64,000 nt of DNA from Vibrio sp. RE86 (GCF_013114545.1 NZ_VTXI01000009.1:1-64000), one strand, 5' to 3'; shown: positions 9,757-21,459, counted from the stretch's first letter. Translations and numbers: made by a program. Notes: a model not told the origin generated them from the letters alone.

Positions 9757-11214
9757 CTAAAGCAGGCGTTTGCGCTGACTTGAAGGGGCAATACCTAATG
9801 ATTCACGGTACTTCGCTATTGTTCTTCTAGCGACCTGAATTCCCTGGTCAGCAAGTAGAGCTGCAATCTTACTATCACTAAGCGGCTTGGCACTGTTTTC
9901 TGCAGCGACGAGCTTTTTAATCAATGCGCGAATTGCAGTAGAGGAGCACTCTCCGCCGTTGTCGGTACTGACATGGCTTGAGAAAAAGTACTTCAATTCA
10001 AAAATTCCACGAGGGGTATGCATGTACTTCTGTGTGGTTACCCTAGAGATGGTCGACTCATGCATATCAACGGCAAGAGCAACATCATTTAATACCATCG
10101 GTTTCATCGCTTCTTCACCATACTCGAAGAAATCGCGCTGATGTTCAACAATACACTTAGCAACTTTGAGCAACGTCTCGTTTCTACTTTCTAAGCTTTT
10201 GATAAGCCATTTCGCTTCTTGCAAATTGCTACGAATGTACTGGCTATCTGCACTGTTGCCTTTACCAAGTGCAGCATATTGTTGATTTACCTTGAGTCTA
10301 GGGACTGAATCTGGGTTGATCGTCACAATCCATTTGCCGTGATCTTTAAACACAGAAACATCAGGAATGACGTATTCAGCATGCTCTGATGAGATACGGC
10401 TACCAGGGCGAGGGTCGAGCTGTTGAATAAGCTTTAAGACTTCTCTGAGGTCCGCCTCTTTGAGCTTAGTCTCTTTGATAACGAGCTTATAGTCTCGGTT
10501 TCCGAGTTGATCAATATGATTGGTAAGTACTAACTTCGCTTCTTGAAGCCAAGGAGTGTCTTCCGGGAACGTAGCAAGTTGCAGTAGTAGGCAGTCTTGC
10601 AGGTTATTTGAAGCCACACCTAGAGGGTCAAACTGCTGGATGCGTTTTCGAACGGCTTCGATCTCTTCGATTTCTATCTCTTCATTATCGAAGCTCTCTA
10701 GAATATCTTCGGTTGAGATAGTGAGATAGCCGTAGTCGTCGATAGCATCGATTAATGCGAGAGCAATCGTACGGTCAGTTTCGGTAAATGGAGTAAGGTC
10801 TAGCTGCCAGATAAGGTAGTCATGAAGAGACTCGGTGGTCTCACCTTGATAGACGGGAGAGTCATCGTCGAGGGCAAGTCCGGTACTGCCTGTGTTGGCA
10901 CTGTAGACATCATCCCACGTGGTGTCCATCTCTAGGTCGTTACTAATTTCAGACTTTTCTATCAGCTCGGAACTATCTTTAACATCGGCTTCAGCAGCTT
11001 CAACCGTAGGCTCTTTTTCTTCGCTACGGTTTTGATCTTCTGCTGCTGGCTCATCACTGCTCTCTTCAACCTCTAAAAGCGGGTTTGAGTCCAAAGCTTC
11101 TTGAATCTCTTGTTGAAGATCTAGCGTTGACAGTTGCAACAAACGAATCGCTTGCTGCAATTGAGGAGTCATCGCTAACTGCTGTCCTAGCTTGAGTTGT
11201 AATGAGGGTTTCAT
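9757..11214 (-). CDS. rpoN: RNA polymerase sigma-54 factor
   Basis: A 485-residue sigma-54. Region I is glutamine/leucine-rich at the N-terminus ([13 protein letters not shown]), region II (about 45-120) is acidic, and the C-terminal RpoN box A-R-R-T-I-A-K-Y-R contacts the -24 element. In vibrios sigma-54 with enhancer-binding proteins drives flagellar, nitrogen, quorum-sensing and biofilm genes. It follows lptB by 50 bases and leads the hpf-ptsN-rapZ-ptsO group. Confidence 0.98.
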   Translation of the reverse strand: MKPSLQLKLGQQLAMTPQLQQAIRLLQLSTLDLQQEIQEALDSNPLLEVEESSDEPAAEDQNRSEEKEPTVEAAEADVKDSSELIEKSEISNDLEMDTTWDDVYSANTGSTGLALDDDSPVYQGETTESLHDYLIWQLDLTPFTETDRTIALALIDAIDDYGYLTISTEDILESFDNEEIEIEEIEAVRKRIQQFDPLGVASNNLQDCLLLQLATFPEDTPWLQEAKLVLTNHIDQLGNRDYKLVIKETKLKEADLREVLKLIQQLDPRPGSRISSEHAEYVIPDVSVFKDHGKWIVTINPDSVPRLKVNQQYAALGKGNSADSQYIRSNLQEAKWLIKSLESRNETLLKVAKCIVEHQRDFFEYGEEAMKPMVLNDVALAVDMHESTISRVTTQKYMHTPRGIFELKYFFSSHVSTDNGGECSSTAIRALIKKLVAAENSAKPLSDSKIAALLADQGIQVARRTIAKYRESLGIAPSSQRKRLL

Positions 11215-11264
11215 TCAGTATTGTTTGCCTTAATGCTGGAGAATCTTACCGTTCTTCCCTTTAA

Positions 11265-11990
11265 TCATAGACGGAATTGTTCGCCTAGATAAACTTGTTT
11301 TACTTGTTCGTTATTCAGAACTTGCTCAGGGGTACCTTCCGCAATCAAGTGCCCTTGGCTCACTATGTACGCCTTTTCACATACGTCGAGCGTCTCTCGA
11401 ACGTTGTGGTCGGTGATCAGTACGCCTAGGCCACGATCACGTAAGTGCTCAATAATCTTTTTGATATCGATAACCGAAATAGGGTCAACGCCAGCAAAAG
11501 GTTCGTCAAGCAGAATGAACTGTGGGTTAGCGGCAAGGGCGCGAGCAATTTCGACACGGCGACGCTCACCCCCTGATAATGCCATACCGGCACTAGCGCG
11601 AATGTGCTGGATGTGGAATTCTTCTAACAAATCTTCTAGCTTGTCTTGGCGCTCTTCACGAGTCATCTCTTCACGAGTTTCCAGAACGGCCATGATGTTG
11701 TCTTCAACCGACAGTTTACGGAAGATTGATGCTTCTTGTGGCAGGTAGCCTATACCCATACGAGAGCGACTATGCATCGGCAAAATACTGATATCTTGGC
11801 CGTCGATAGTAATTGCACCTTGGTCGCGAGCAACTAGGCCGACAATCATGTAAAAAGAAGTCGTTTTACCGGCACCATTGGGTCCGAGCAAGCCAACAAT
11901 TTGACCTGATTCGACTTGCAAGCTCACGTCTGTTACGACAGTGCGGTTACCATACGTTTTCGCCAGGTGTTCTGCTTTAAGTATTGCCAT
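11265..11990 (-). CDS. lptB: LPS export ABC transporter ATP-binding protein LptB
   Basis: This 241-residue ATPase powers extraction of lipopolysaccharide from the inner membrane by LptFG. It has a Walker [10 protein letters not shown] (36-44), a Q-loop near residue 84, the signature [10 protein letters not shown] (about 138) and a Walker [11 protein letters not shown]. It starts 2 bases after the lptA stop. The LptF/LptG permeases are not in the window, as expected for enterics and vibrios. Confidence 0.97.
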   Translation of the reverse strand: MAILKAEHLAKTYGNRTVVTDVSLQVESGQIVGLLGPNGAGKTTSFYMIVGLVARDQGAITIDGQDISILPMHSRSRMGIGYLPQEASIFRKLSVEDNIMAVLETREEMTREERQDKLEDLLEEFHIQHIRASAGMALSGGERRRVEIARALAANPQFILLDEPFAGVDPISVIDIKKIIEHLRDRGLGVLITDHNVRETLDVCEKAYIVSQGHLIAEGTPEQVLNNEQVKQVYLGEQFRL

Positions 11991-11992
11991 AA

Positions 11993-12490
11993 TTATTCTT
12001 GTACTGTTTGAGGCTGAAGTACCGTAGAGACTCGGTCGCCTTTCTGCTTACCATCAGCGATAAGCTTTTGAGACGAAATCTTGTAAAGGATCTTAGTACC
12101 ACGAATCACGCTGTCATCTTGAGATAGCATTGCCTCGTCAATCATGGTGAGTTGATCGTCAACCATGACGTAGTAAAGCTCTTTAGCTTCACCATAAAGG
12201 GTTTTTCCATCGTCGGTGAGCTGAGAGAAAGTGGCAAGGTTACCGTAGCCTTCAATCTCTCGGATTGATCCATCTTTTGGGTCACGAATTACTATGACTT
12301 TATCCGCGTTAATGTTGATGCTGCCTTGCTTTAGTTTTACGTCGCCAAGGAAAGTGACTTTGTTGCTTTGCATGTCTAGCTGTTGGCTATCAGAGTCAAT
12401 ATAAACGGGCTGATCTTGGTCTGTCGACAGCGCCACTGCTTGGCTAGACAGGAATAAACAAGAAATCAAACTAAGGTGTGAGAGTTTCAT
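11993..12490 (-). CDS. lptA: LPS transport periplasmic bridge protein LptA
   Basis: A 165-residue protein with a signal peptide (M-K-L-S-H-L-S-L..., cleavage after A-V-A) and an OstA-like beta-jellyroll that polymerises into the periplasmic bridge carrying LPS from LptC to LptD. I start at the ATG at 12490 because AAGG lies just upstream and it places the signal peptide at the N-terminus; the open frame runs 15 codons further upstream. The start lies inside the 3' end of lptC, a 20-base overlap. Confidence 0.95.
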   Translation of the reverse strand: MKLSHLSLISCLFLSSQAVALSTDQDQPVYIDSDSQQLDMQSNKVTFLGDVKLKQGSININADKVIVIRDPKDGSIREIEGYGNLATFSQLTDDGKTLYGEAKELYYVMVDDQLTMIDEAMLSQDDSVIRGTKILYKISSQKLIADGKQKGDRVSTVLQPQTVQE

Positions 12491-13034
12491 ATCTACCTTG
12501 TACATGTTTGTATAGAGTTGCGTGATTATCAGCAAAGTTGCCGTTCATCGCTTGCCCTACAGTTTCAAATTGTGGGCCAACCAAAGTGACTTGGTTATCT
12601 GCCCAAAAATCTCTGTTGTCCAATTGGATATTCATTACTTCCGTGGACAGGGTATCAAAACCAGAATCTGGTAATAGATTGGTGGCCAATACGTCTTCGT
12701 AGAGAGTCAACACATGGTCTTGGGTTAATACACCGCGTACTGCTGTGATCTCCCACTCTTGTGTTGTGCCTTCTTTATAAACTTTCAATACTGGCTGCTG
12801 GAAAATGGTATCGCCACTTTTCGCGTAGTGATCCAATTCATCAGATAAAATTACGTAGCTGCGAATCCCATCCTCTGTGTAAGAGGTGTTTTCTAGGTTC
12901 ACGCCGCTGAACATTGGGAGCTCTGTATCTGGCTCAACTTGGATATCATAACTCTGCTGCTTATCGAAAAGATAGTAAGCTGAGCAGCAGATTATAAAAA
13001 TCACGATGAGGTATCCAATACGAGAAAGACTCAT
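12471..13034 (-). CDS. lptC: LPS export protein LptC
   Basis: A 187-residue bitopic inner-membrane protein: one N-terminal transmembrane helix (about 7-24) and a periplasmic LptC/YrbK domain. It accepts LPS from LptBFG and hands it to LptA. It overlaps kdsC by 4 bases and lptA by 20 bases, indicating a tight operon with coupled translation. Confidence 0.95.
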   Translation of the reverse strand: MSLSRIGYLIVIFIICCSAYYLFDKQQSYDIQVEPDTELPMFSGVNLENTSYTEDGIRSYVILSDELDHYAKSGDTIFQQPVLKVYKEGTTQEWEITAVRGVLTQDHVLTLYEDVLATNLLPDSGFDTLSTEVMNIQLDNRDFWADNQVTLVGPQFETVGQAMNGNFADNHATLYKHVQGRYETLTP

Positions 13035-13588
13035 ATACTTAAACCTTTGTGAACATCAAGTTCATTTCGTGCTTGTAATATTAGGTCGCACACCTCTCGA
13101 ACTGCGCCATGTCCGCCTTTAATTGCCGTCACATAGTTGGCTCTTTTTACAAGGAGAGGGTGACCGTCCGCAACACAGACCTTCAGCGCAACTTTGTCCA
13201 TAACAGGCCAGTCGATGAGGTCGTCACCAATATAGCCCGTCTGTTCTGGTGCGATATTTAGCTTGCTGCAAATGTCTTGGTACGCCTTAATTTTATCGTC
13301 TTGGCCTTGATAAATAAGAGAAATACCGAGCGCCGTCATGCGGTTTTCTACGATTTTTGATTGGCGGCCTGTGATGATGGCAACTTCAATGCCGGCATTC
13401 ATTAACGATTTTACCCCGTACCCGTCGCGGGTATGAAAGGTTTTTAACTCTTCGCCATCATTGCCCATATAGACCAATCCATCAGAGAAGACGCCATCGA
13501 CATCGCAAATCAGTAGCTTGATATCTTTGGCAATAGAAAGAATCGATGGTTCCACTGGTTGATAAAGTGTTTCAATCATTTCTGGCAT
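13031..13588 (-). CDS. kdsC: 3-deoxy-D-manno-octulosonate 8-phosphate phosphatase
   Basis: A 185-residue HAD-superfamily phosphatase that releases phosphate from KDO-8-phosphate, the last step before KDO activation for LPS inner core. The catalytic motif D-V-D-G-V-F-S-D-G is at about 30-38, and G-D-D-L-I-D-W-P near 120 is HAD motif III. Its start codon shares one base with the kdsD stop. Confidence 0.96.
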   Translation of the reverse strand: MPEMIETLYQPVEPSILSIAKDIKLLICDVDGVFSDGLVYMGNDGEELKTFHTRDGYGVKSLMNAGIEVAIITGRQSKIVENRMTALGISLIYQGQDDKIKAYQDICSKLNIAPEQTGYIGDDLIDWPVMDKVALKVCVADGHPLLVKRANYVTAIKGGHGAVREVCDLILQARNELDVHKGLSI

Positions 13589-14553
13589 TACATCACTCCA
13601 GCTTTTAATAGGTCATGCATATTTAGCGCACCGACGACTTTACCTTCTTCACATAGAATCAGGCCATTAATGCTCTTATCTTGCATTAAGTTCAAACCTT
13701 CTGCCGCCAGCATATTTGGTTCAGCAACGGTTGGGTTAGCCGTCATAACATCACCAATAAGGGCTGTATGAATATCAACACGCTTATCTAAGATGCGGCG
13801 CAAATCGCCATCGGTAAAAATACCCACTAGTTGCTGGTGGTCATTGACGACCGCTGTCATGCCGAGACCTTTTTGGCTGATCTCAAGCAAAGCGTCACGG
13901 ATGACGGTGTTTGGCGTCACGATTGGCAGTGTCTCGCCTGTATGCATGATATCAGATAACTTGAGCAGCAGTTTTCTACCTAATGCCCCGCCTGGATGAG
14001 ACAGTGCAAAGTCTTCAGCCGTGAATCCGCGAGCTTGCAGTAGCGCAACAGCTAGTGCATCACCCATTACCAGTGTAGCGGTTGTACTGGAGGTTGGGGC
14101 TAAGCCTAACGGACACGCTTCTTTTGGAACGGTAATTTGTAGATGCAAATCAGACAGCTTCGCCATGTTGGACTTAGGTTTGCCAGTCATGCTGATGATC
14201 TTAATGTTCAAGCGCTTAAGTACGGGGAAAAGGCCTAGTATTTCAGAAGACTCGCCCGAGTTTGATATTGCTAAAACAATATCACCAGATTCGATCATAC
14301 CTAAGTCACCATGTGCGGCTTCGCCAGGGTGAACAAAGAATGAGGATGTCCCCGTGCTAGCCAGTGTTGCAGCAATCTTATTGCCAATATGACCCGATTT
14401 GCCCATACCCATCACGGCAACTTTGCCATCTTTATTAGCGATGATCATTTTACACGCTTTAACAAAGTCTTCGTTTAGATATTGATCCAGCTGTTCTAGT
14501 GCAGCGATCTCTGTTTTGAGTACTTCTAATGCAGCTAAACGGTAATCAAACAT
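13588..14553 (-). CDS. kdsD: D-arabinose 5-phosphate isomerase
   Basis: This 321-residue enzyme converts ribulose-5-phosphate to arabinose-5-phosphate for KDO synthesis. It contains an N-terminal SIS domain (G-M-G-K-S-G-H-I-G-N-K near 50, S-N-S-G-E-S-S-E near 100) and two C-terminal CBS domains (about 200-320), the full-length KdsD layout. The ATG at 14553 has GGAG seven bases upstream and gives the usual length; a methionine five codons earlier lacks a site. Confidence 0.96.
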   Translation of the reverse strand: MFDYRLAALEVLKTEIAALEQLDQYLNEDFVKACKMIIANKDGKVAVMGMGKSGHIGNKIAATLASTGTSSFFVHPGEAAHGDLGMIESGDIVLAISNSGESSEILGLFPVLKRLNIKIISMTGKPKSNMAKLSDLHLQITVPKEACPLGLAPTSSTTATLVMGDALAVALLQARGFTAEDFALSHPGGALGRKLLLKLSDIMHTGETLPIVTPNTVIRDALLEISQKGLGMTAVVNDHQQLVGIFTDGDLRRILDKRVDIHTALIGDVMTANPTVAEPNMLAAEGLNLMQDKSINGLILCEEGKVVGALNMHDLLKAGVM

Positions 14554-14575
14554 ACAGAACTCCAACAAATAGCGA

Positions 14576-15541
14576 TTAAGCGGTCATATTCATAATTAGG
14601 TAAGCTTGGTAGCCGATAAAGCAACAGAACAGCGCAGCACCTTCAAAGCGGTTAATACTACGAGATTTGCCCAGTGCCATGGCAACAAGCAATAGTGACA
14701 CGCCGAGCATAACCCAAAAATCACGACCCATAGCGTATTCGCTTAGGATTGATGGATTAAGAATGCCTGGAATGCCCATGACTGCAAGAATATTGAATAC
14801 GTTAGAGCCGATGATATTACCTACTGCCATATCATCTTCGCCTTTCATTACACCAGCGAGTGACGCAGCGAGCTCAGGCAGGCTTGTACCAACCGCAATG
14901 ATTGTTAGGCCGATGACCAAATCGCTCATACCAAAGTGTTTCGCGATTATTACCGCGTTGTCGACAAGTGTATCTGCAGCGAGTGGTAGGATAATTAGGC
15001 CAATAACGACCCACAGAGCGGCTTTGCCATTGCTGACGCCTTCAGGCACTTCTGATTCTTGTTCTTCGATGAGAACATCACCATTTTTCTTCTCGTTACG
15101 GCTAATTCGCAGCATAGCAAGGATGAAAGCAGCAAATAGAACAAACAGCAGCACACCTTCGTAGAAGCCTAAGTGGCTGTCCCAAAGTAGAACACCAGCG
15201 AGAATCGTTACACCAATCATAAGAGGCAATTCACGACGAAGAACGGCAGAACTGATTGATAGAGGTTTGATGAGGGCAGTGATACCTAAGATAAGCGCGA
15301 TATTAGCAATGTTAGAACCAAGAACATTACCTACAGCTGTATCTGTTTTCCCATCCAAAGCGGCCGTTGCGGAAACCATCATTTCGGGTGCAGAAGACCC
15401 CATTGCTAAGATTGTCATACCGATAACTAGTGGTGAAATACCAAAGTTTCGAGCAAGAGCGGCAGCACCGAAGACCAGTTTGTCTGCACTCCAAACTAAA
15501 AACACTAATCCAATAATGAGAAACACAACGGCTTCGAACAT
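14576..15541 (-). CDS. yrbG: Calcium/sodium antiporter, CaCA family (YrbG)
   Basis: A 321-residue membrane protein with two homologous halves of five hydrophobic helices. Each half carries a CaCA alpha repeat: G-M-T-I-L-A-M-G-S-S-A-P-E near 45 and G-L-T-I-I-A-V-G-T-S-L-P-E near 200. These repeats hold the ion-binding acidic residues. The first gene of the minus-strand kds-lpt-rpoN cluster, it lies 22 bases before kdsD. Its physiological role in bacteria is poorly known. Confidence 0.93.
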   Translation of the reverse strand: MFEAVVFLIIGLVFLVWSADKLVFGAAALARNFGISPLVIGMTILAMGSSAPEMMVSATAALDGKTDTAVGNVLGSNIANIALILGITALIKPLSISSAVLRRELPLMIGVTILAGVLLWDSHLGFYEGVLLFVLFAAFILAMLRISRNEKKNGDVLIEEQESEVPEGVSNGKAALWVVIGLIILPLAADTLVDNAVIIAKHFGMSDLVIGLTIIAVGTSLPELAASLAGVMKGEDDMAVGNIIGSNVFNILAVMGIPGILNPSILSEYAMGRDFWVMLGVSLLLVAMALGKSRSINRFEGAALFCCFIGYQAYLIMNMTA

Positions 15542-15622
15542 GATGATTCCTAATCAATATACAACGAGAGAATTTAACCGTTAATTTTGACGGTTTGGCA
15601 TTTAAAAGGGAAGCAGTTCATT

Positions 15623-15712
15623 CAATTAATTGTTGTGGGAATGGATGAAATGCTCGCGAGAAGGTGACACATGAGATGTGATAGTAACATGCGAGTCACT
15701 CACAATTAATTG
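15623..15712. promoter_or_regulatory. Paired CAATTAATTG palindromes between yrbG and mlaF
   Basis: The 10-base palindrome CAATTAATTG occurs at 15623-15632 and again at 15703-15712, in the divergent promoter region of yrbG and mlaF. With flanks the two copies form a 13-base inverted repeat (TTCAATTAATTGT). The starts are exactly 80 bases apart. No regulator is identified. Confidence 0.4.
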
Positions 15713-15782
15713 AACAGTGCTTTAAATTATGGATGAATGTGCTTATGATTGCCCATTCTTAAGGGAACGACAAAGAGTTCAC

Positions 15783-16580
15783 ATGGAATCTGAAGACCTA
15801 GTTACGGTAAATCAGCTTACGTTTTCCCGTGGGGAACGAAAAATCTTTGATAACGTCAGCTTACGTGTACCAAAAGGTAAGATCACGGCCATTATGGGGC
15901 CATCTGGTATTGGTAAAACCACATTACTTCGTTTGATTGGTGGTCAAATTGCCCCGGAAAACGGGGAGATATGGTTTGATGGCAATAACATCCCTAAACT
16001 AAGCCGAAGCAAGCTCTATCAAGAACGCAAAAAAATGAGCATGTTGTTCCAGTCTGGAGCGCTGTTTACTGATTTGTCAGTTTTTGACAACGTCGCATTT
16101 CCTTTACGTGAACATACCGATTTGGATGAAAGCCTCATCCGTACTCTCGTCCTACTTAAACTCGAAGCTGTCGGCTTGCGTGGCGCGGCTGATCTCATGC
16201 CGAGCGAATTGTCTGGTGGTATGGCAAGACGCGCTGCTTTAGCACGTGCAATCGCACTCGACCCAGATCTTATCATGTACGATGAACCTTTCGTCGGCCA
16301 AGACCCGATAACGATGGGTGTGCTGGTGGAGCTGATCCGAAACCTAAATCAAGCTCTCGGCGTGACGTCTATCGTGGTTTCTCATGATGTGCCTGAAGTG
16401 ATGAGTATTGCTGACCTGGTTTATATTCTCGCAAATGGAAAAATCATCGCCTCGGGTACTCCACAAGAGTTGCGTGACAGCAATGATCCTCAAGTTCAGC
16501 AATTTCTTCAAGGTGAAGCGGATGGCCCAGTGCCGTTTCGTTTTCCATCTCAACCTTTATCTAAGGAACTTTTCTCATAA
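15783..16580 (+). CDS. mlaF: Phospholipid transport ABC ATPase MlaF
   Basis: A 265-residue ATPase of the MlaFEDB inner-membrane complex that moves phospholipids between membranes to keep outer-membrane asymmetry. Walker [10 protein letters not shown] is at 39-47; the signature is L-S-G-G-M-A-R-R, as in MlaF/Mkl proteins. I prefer the ATG at 15783; an ATG 18 codons upstream would add a Cys-rich leader not expected in the family. It overlaps mlaE by one base. Confidence 0.95.
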   Translation: MESEDLVTVNQLTFSRGERKIFDNVSLRVPKGKITAIMGPSGIGKTTLLRLIGGQIAPENGEIWFDGNNIPKLSRSKLYQERKKMSMLFQSGALFTDLSVFDNVAFPLREHTDLDESLIRTLVLLKLEAVGLRGAADLMPSELSGGMARRAALARAIALDPDLIMYDEPFVGQDPITMGVLVELIRNLNQALGVTSIVVSHDVPEVMSIADLVYILANGKIIASGTPQELRDSNDPQVQQFLQGEADGPVPFRFPSQPLSKELFS

Positions 16581-17368
16581 TGACAGGCTTAGCGAATTTT
16601 GTAGCGTCAGTCGGCCAACGGGCAATGTCAATTTGCGAAGCGTTCGGTCGGGCAAGTTTGATGCTGTTTGGTGCACTAGCGAGTAAGCCACAGCCAATCA
16701 AAAACCTTCCGTTGTTGGTTAAACAGCTTTATAGCGTTGGCGTCCAGTCATTAATCATCATTGTACTTTCAGGCCTGTTTATTGGCATGGTGCTGAGCTT
16801 ACAAGGCTACGTTATTTTGGTTGATTTCGGTGCTGAAGGTGCGTTGGGTCAAATGGTTGCGCTTTCATTGTTACGTGAGCTTGGTCCCGTCGTAACGGCT
16901 TTGCTGTTTGCTGGGCGAGCGGGATCTGCTTTAACGGCTGAGATTGGCTTGATGAAAGCGACAGAGCAGCTTTCCAGTATGGAGATGATGGCTGTTGACC
17001 CGTTGAAGCGCGTCATTGCCCCACGGTTTTGGGCTGGGGTTATTTCAATGCCAATGCTCGCAATGATCTTTATGGCGGTCGGCATTTGGGGCGGCCAGTT
17101 AGTCGGTGTCGATTGGAAAGGCATCGACCACGGAAGCTTTTGGTCTGCAATGCAGGCCTCGGTTGAGTTAGGTCAAGACATCGGAAACAGCATGATAAAA
17201 AGCTTAGTTTTTGCTGTGACGGTTACTTGGATTGCTCTATTCAATGGTTATGATGCGATTCCAACTTCGGAAGGTATCAGCCGCGCAACAACACGGACGG
17301 TAGTGCACTCTTCATTGGCTGTACTTGGGCTAGACTTCGTATTGACAGCCCTCATGTTTGGAAATTAA
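16580..17368 (+). CDS. mlaE: Phospholipid transport permease MlaE
   Basis: A 262-residue permease of the MlaE/YrbE family with about five to six hydrophobic helices and the family block [14 protein letters not shown]. It forms the membrane core of the Mla transporter with MlaF (ATPase), MlaD and MlaB. The start overlaps the mlaF stop (TAATG). Confidence 0.95.
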   Translation: MTGLANFVASVGQRAMSICEAFGRASLMLFGALASKPQPIKNLPLLVKQLYSVGVQSLIIIVLSGLFIGMVLSLQGYVILVDFGAEGALGQMVALSLLRELGPVVTALLFAGRAGSALTAEIGLMKATEQLSSMEMMAVDPLKRVIAPRFWAGVISMPMLAMIFMAVGIWGGQLVGVDWKGIDHGSFWSAMQASVELGQDIGNSMIKSLVFAVTVTWIALFNGYDAIPTSEGISRATTRTVVHSSLAVLGLDFVLTALMFGN

Positions 17369-17387
17369 TGGTGTTTGGGAATTAGTA

Positions 17388-17870
17388 ATGCAACAAACTC
17401 GAAAAACAGAACTATGGGTTGGTAGCTTTGTTCTTGCTGGAATTTGCGCAATTTTAGTAATGATCTTTCAAGTTGCTGACGTAAAGGGAATTGGCTCTAG
17501 CGATACTTACACCCTGAAAGCGGAGTTCGACAATATCGGTAGCTTAAAGGTGCGCTCTCCAGTCAAAGTCGGTGGTGTCGTAATTGGCCGTGTGACAAAC
17601 ATAGGTTTAGATAGTGAGTCCTTACTTCCTGTTGTCACTATGGCGATTAGTAGCACTTACAACCAGTTTCCAGAGACTTCTAGCGTTAAGATTTTGACCT
17701 CAGGGTTAATTGGTGAGCAGTATATAGGCCTGACACCTGGCTTTGTATTTGATGATGAACAGATGCTGGTGGAAGGGGATTATATTGAAGATACGAAGTC
17801 GGCACTGGTACTGGAAGACTTGATTGGTCAAGTTCTTTACAGTGTTGGTGGTGATTCAGAGAGCGAGTAA
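17388..17870 (+). CDS. mlaD: Phospholipid-binding MCE protein MlaD
   Basis: A 160-residue protein with one N-terminal transmembrane helix (about 10-30) and an MCE domain (about 40-120, with the V-K-V-G-G-V-V-I-G-R-V-T motif). MlaD hexamers sit on MlaE and contact periplasmic MlaC. The ATG at 17388 is preferred; another start ten codons upstream would overlap mlaE. Confidence 0.95.
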   Translation: MQQTRKTELWVGSFVLAGICAILVMIFQVADVKGIGSSDTYTLKAEFDNIGSLKVRSPVKVGGVVIGRVTNIGLDSESLLPVVTMAISSTYNQFPETSSVKILTSGLIGEQYIGLTPGFVFDDEQMLVEGDYIEDTKSALVLEDLIGQVLYSVGGDSESE

Positions 17871-17881
17871 GGAGCAGGTCG

Positions 17882-18523
17882 ATGTTAAAAAAGTTAGTAC
17901 TTACTTTGATATCATTTCTTGTGGCATTTAGTGCCGCAGCTAGTGATATTGATAAAACTCAGCCTTACCAAATGATGAAGCAGGTTTCGGAGCAAGCCTT
18001 TTCACGTCTGAAATCTGAACAAGCCAATATTAAGCAAGATCCTGAACTTCTTAAAGTGATCGTTGATGAGGAGCTAATGCCTTACATCAATGAGAAATAC
18101 GCAGCTCTGAAGTTGCTAGGGCCTAATTTAAAAGGGGCTAAGCGAGAAGATGTGGCTGAGTTTATTGTCGCGTTTCGCGCTTACTTAGTAACGTCGTATG
18201 CGCAAGTGTTAACTCAATACACAGATCAAACAATTGAGTTTGGTCCAGAGCCTAAGCTGAATCCGAAGAAGAGTATTACTGGTGTAAAGGTAGAGATTGT
18301 TGATTCGCCGCGACCTAATATCAAATTGGAATTTAAGCTGCGCAAAGATAAGAAAAGTGGCGAGTGGCAAGCGTTTGATATGATTGCAGAAGGTATTAGC
18401 TTACTTTCGAGCAAGCAATCAGAGTGGAGTGGTAAGCTGCGCCAAGAGGGCATTCTTGCGGTCGCAAAAGAATTAGAGACGCTAGCCAAACAGCCTATTC
18501 GTATTGAGAGCAAGACACAATGA
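17882..18523 (+). CDS. mlaC: Periplasmic phospholipid shuttle MlaC
   Basis: A 213-residue secreted protein with signal peptide M-L-K-K-L-V-L... ending A-A-A-S, followed by the Ttg2/MlaC domain. It carries phospholipids between the outer-membrane MlaA complex and MlaFEDB. It begins 12 bases after mlaD with GGAGCAGG upstream, and overlaps mlaB by 4 bases. MlaA is not in this window. Confidence 0.95.
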   Translation: MLKKLVLTLISFLVAFSAAASDIDKTQPYQMMKQVSEQAFSRLKSEQANIKQDPELLKVIVDEELMPYINEKYAALKLLGPNLKGAKREDVAEFIVAFRAYLVTSYAQVLTQYTDQTIEFGPEPKLNPKKSITGVKVEIVDSPRPNIKLEFKLRKDKKSGEWQAFDMIAEGISLLSSKQSEWSGKLRQEGILAVAKELETLAKQPIRIESKTQ

Positions 18524-18849
18524 GTCAGTCTCAATGGCAGCAAAGTAGTGAGCACCAGTTTGCTTTGAGCGGCGATCTCAATCGAGACAGTGTGCCAATG
18601 CTGTGGCGGACGCTTCAGTCAAGTCAGTGGGCTGTTGAACAAGCTGAGATATCGCTCGCAGAGCTGAAACGCATCGATTCAGCAGGAATGGTGATGTTAA
18701 TTCACCTATTAGAGCATGCAAAAAAACAAAACTGTCATATAATGCTCAGTTTCGTGCCAGATGAACTGCACACACTATTTCAGTTAAGCAATGTCGATGA
18801 GCTCGTTGCTGGGCATTTAAAGAATACTACAGGGGTGAATTGTGGATAG
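18520..18849 (+). CDS. mlaB: STAS-domain protein MlaB
   Basis: A 109-residue single STAS domain protein. The motif [14 protein letters not shown] includes the Asp-Ser pair typical of anti-sigma-factor-antagonist folds. MlaB binds MlaF and is required for activity of the transporter. It overlaps mlaC by 4 bases and ibaG by 8 bases. Confidence 0.93.
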   Translation: MSQSQWQQSSEHQFALSGDLNRDSVPMLWRTLQSSQWAVEQAEISLAELKRIDSAGMVMLIHLLEHAKKQNCHIMLSFVPDELHTLFQLSNVDELVAGHLKNTTGVNCG

Positions 18850-19096
18850 CGCAAAAGTACAACAGATTTTAAATGAAGCACTTAAACTAGAAGAACTGCA
18901 CGTCAAAGGCGAGGGCAGTCATTATGAAGTGGTTGCTGTTGATGCTTGTTTCGATGGAATGAGTCGCGTTAAAAAACAACAGCTAATTTATGCACCGCTG
19001 ATGGAATATATTCAAAGAAATGACATCCACGCTGTATCAATCAAAGCTTACACTCCAGATGAGTGGGCTCGTGATAAGAAGCTGATGTCGCTGTAA
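18842..19096 (+). CDS. ibaG: BolA family iron-sulfur metabolism protein IbaG
   Basis: This 84-residue BolA-like protein has the family's [15 protein letters not shown] segment. BolA proteins partner monothiol glutaredoxins in iron-sulfur handling; IbaG is linked to acid resistance in E. coli. Placement between mlaB (8-base overlap) and murA identifies it as IbaG rather than BolA. Confidence 0.92.
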   Translation: MDSAKVQQILNEALKLEELHVKGEGSHYEVVAVDACFDGMSRVKKQQLIYAPLMEYIQRNDIHAVSIKAYTPDEWARDKKLMSL

Positions 19097-20365
<1,269 letters not shown>

Positions 20366-20390
20366 TCGAAGCTTCAGCTAACATTTGTAA

Positions 20391-20417
20391 GCCGAAACGC
20401 AAGTTTCGGCTTTTTTA
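20391..20417 (+). terminator. Terminator after murA
   Basis: Arms GCCGAAAC and GTTTCGGC are followed by six T residues, 25 bases after the murA stop. Confidence 0.92.
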
Positions 20418-20483
20418 TGAGCGGTAGATCAGTTAGAGTCTGGTCAACTGATATTTGATTAACTCTGTTCGCGGAGAACAATA

Positions 20484-21224
20484 ATGATTGCACTACTACG
20501 TGTATTTGCTGTTGCGATTTTTGCAGTCGTAATGTTTGTGTTTGGTTGTGGCTATTGTCTACTCAGCCCTCGTAACCCAAAACACGTTTTTACCTTTGGC
20601 CGTCTGTTCGGCAAGATGTCACGAGTCTTTGGTATTAAGCTAGAGCTTCGCCTTCCTGAAGACGCTTACAAACGTGGCCAGCATATCTATATTGCTAACC
20701 ACCAAAATAACTGGGATTTATTCACGGTTTCATCTGCGGTAACACCTAAGGTAGTAACGGTAGGTAAAAAGAGTCTCGCTTGGATGCCATTGTTTGGTCA
20801 GCTTTACTGGCTAACGGGTAATATTCTTATTGATCGTGCAAACCGTTCCAAAGCGAAAGGAACGATCGATCAAGTTGTTGACCAAATGAAGCAAAGCGAT
20901 GTGTCTGTGTGGATGTTCCCTGAAGGTACTCGTTCTCGTGGTCGTGGTTTACTGCCATTTAAGACCGGTGCATTTCATGCGGCTATCGGCGCTAAGCTGC
21001 CAATCATGCCAATCGTCTGTAGTTCGACAAACGGTATTAAACTAAACCGTTGGAACAATGGTCATGTCATCGTTGAAATGTTGCCTCCAGTCTCTGTTGA
21101 AGGCTTTGGTAAAGAGAATGTACGTGAGCTAGCAAATACTTGCCGTGAGCAGATGAAAAACAAGCTAGAAGCGTTAGATAAAGAAGTGGCTATGCTGAAC
21201 CAGCAAGAAGGCGTTAAAGCGTAA
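20484..21224 (+). CDS. plsC: 1-acyl-sn-glycerol-3-phosphate acyltransferase
   Basis: A 246-residue membrane acyltransferase that makes phosphatidic acid from lysophosphatidic acid. The HX4D active-site motif N-H-Q-N-N-W-D is near residue 72 and the second motif F-P-E-G-T-R-S-R-G near 147. A hydrophobic N-terminal helix anchors it. It stands alone between two terminators. Confidence 0.95.
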   Translation: MIALLRVFAVAIFAVVMFVFGCGYCLLSPRNPKHVFTFGRLFGKMSRVFGIKLELRLPEDAYKRGQHIYIANHQNNWDLFTVSSAVTPKVVTVGKKSLAWMPLFGQLYWLTGNILIDRANRSKAKGTIDQVVDQMKQSDVSVWMFPEGTRSRGRGLLPFKTGAFHAAIGAKLPIMPIVCSSTNGIKLNRWNNGHVIVEMLPPVSVEGFGKENVRELANTCREQMKNKLEALDKEVAMLNQQEGVKA

Positions 21225-21251
21225 CAGAGCGCTTCTGAGTAATACTATTAG

Positions 21252-21280
21252 AGCCCTAGTCGAGAGACTGGGGCTTTTTT
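21252..21280 (+). terminator. Terminator after plsC
   Basis: Hairpin AGCCCTAGTC/GACTGGGGCT (with a mismatch) followed by six T residues. Confidence 0.85.
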
Positions 21281-21459
21281 ATATCTGTGACTCACGATGC
21301 CGTTCCCGGGCGCAATTGGATAGGGAGCAATCGTTCTAAACTCTGGTTTTTTTAGTCTGTGTGAAGAAGGTTAAGATAGAGGTGCGATATGACAAATACC
21401 TAGATCTTGCTTTGGGAAAGTTAATTTTTCTAAGAGGGGATTTATGCAAGGTACAAACG

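Noticed and set aside
15661..15710. CRP site between yrbG and mlaF
   Set aside because: TGTGA and TCACA-like halves are present, but the spacing is far from the required six bases.
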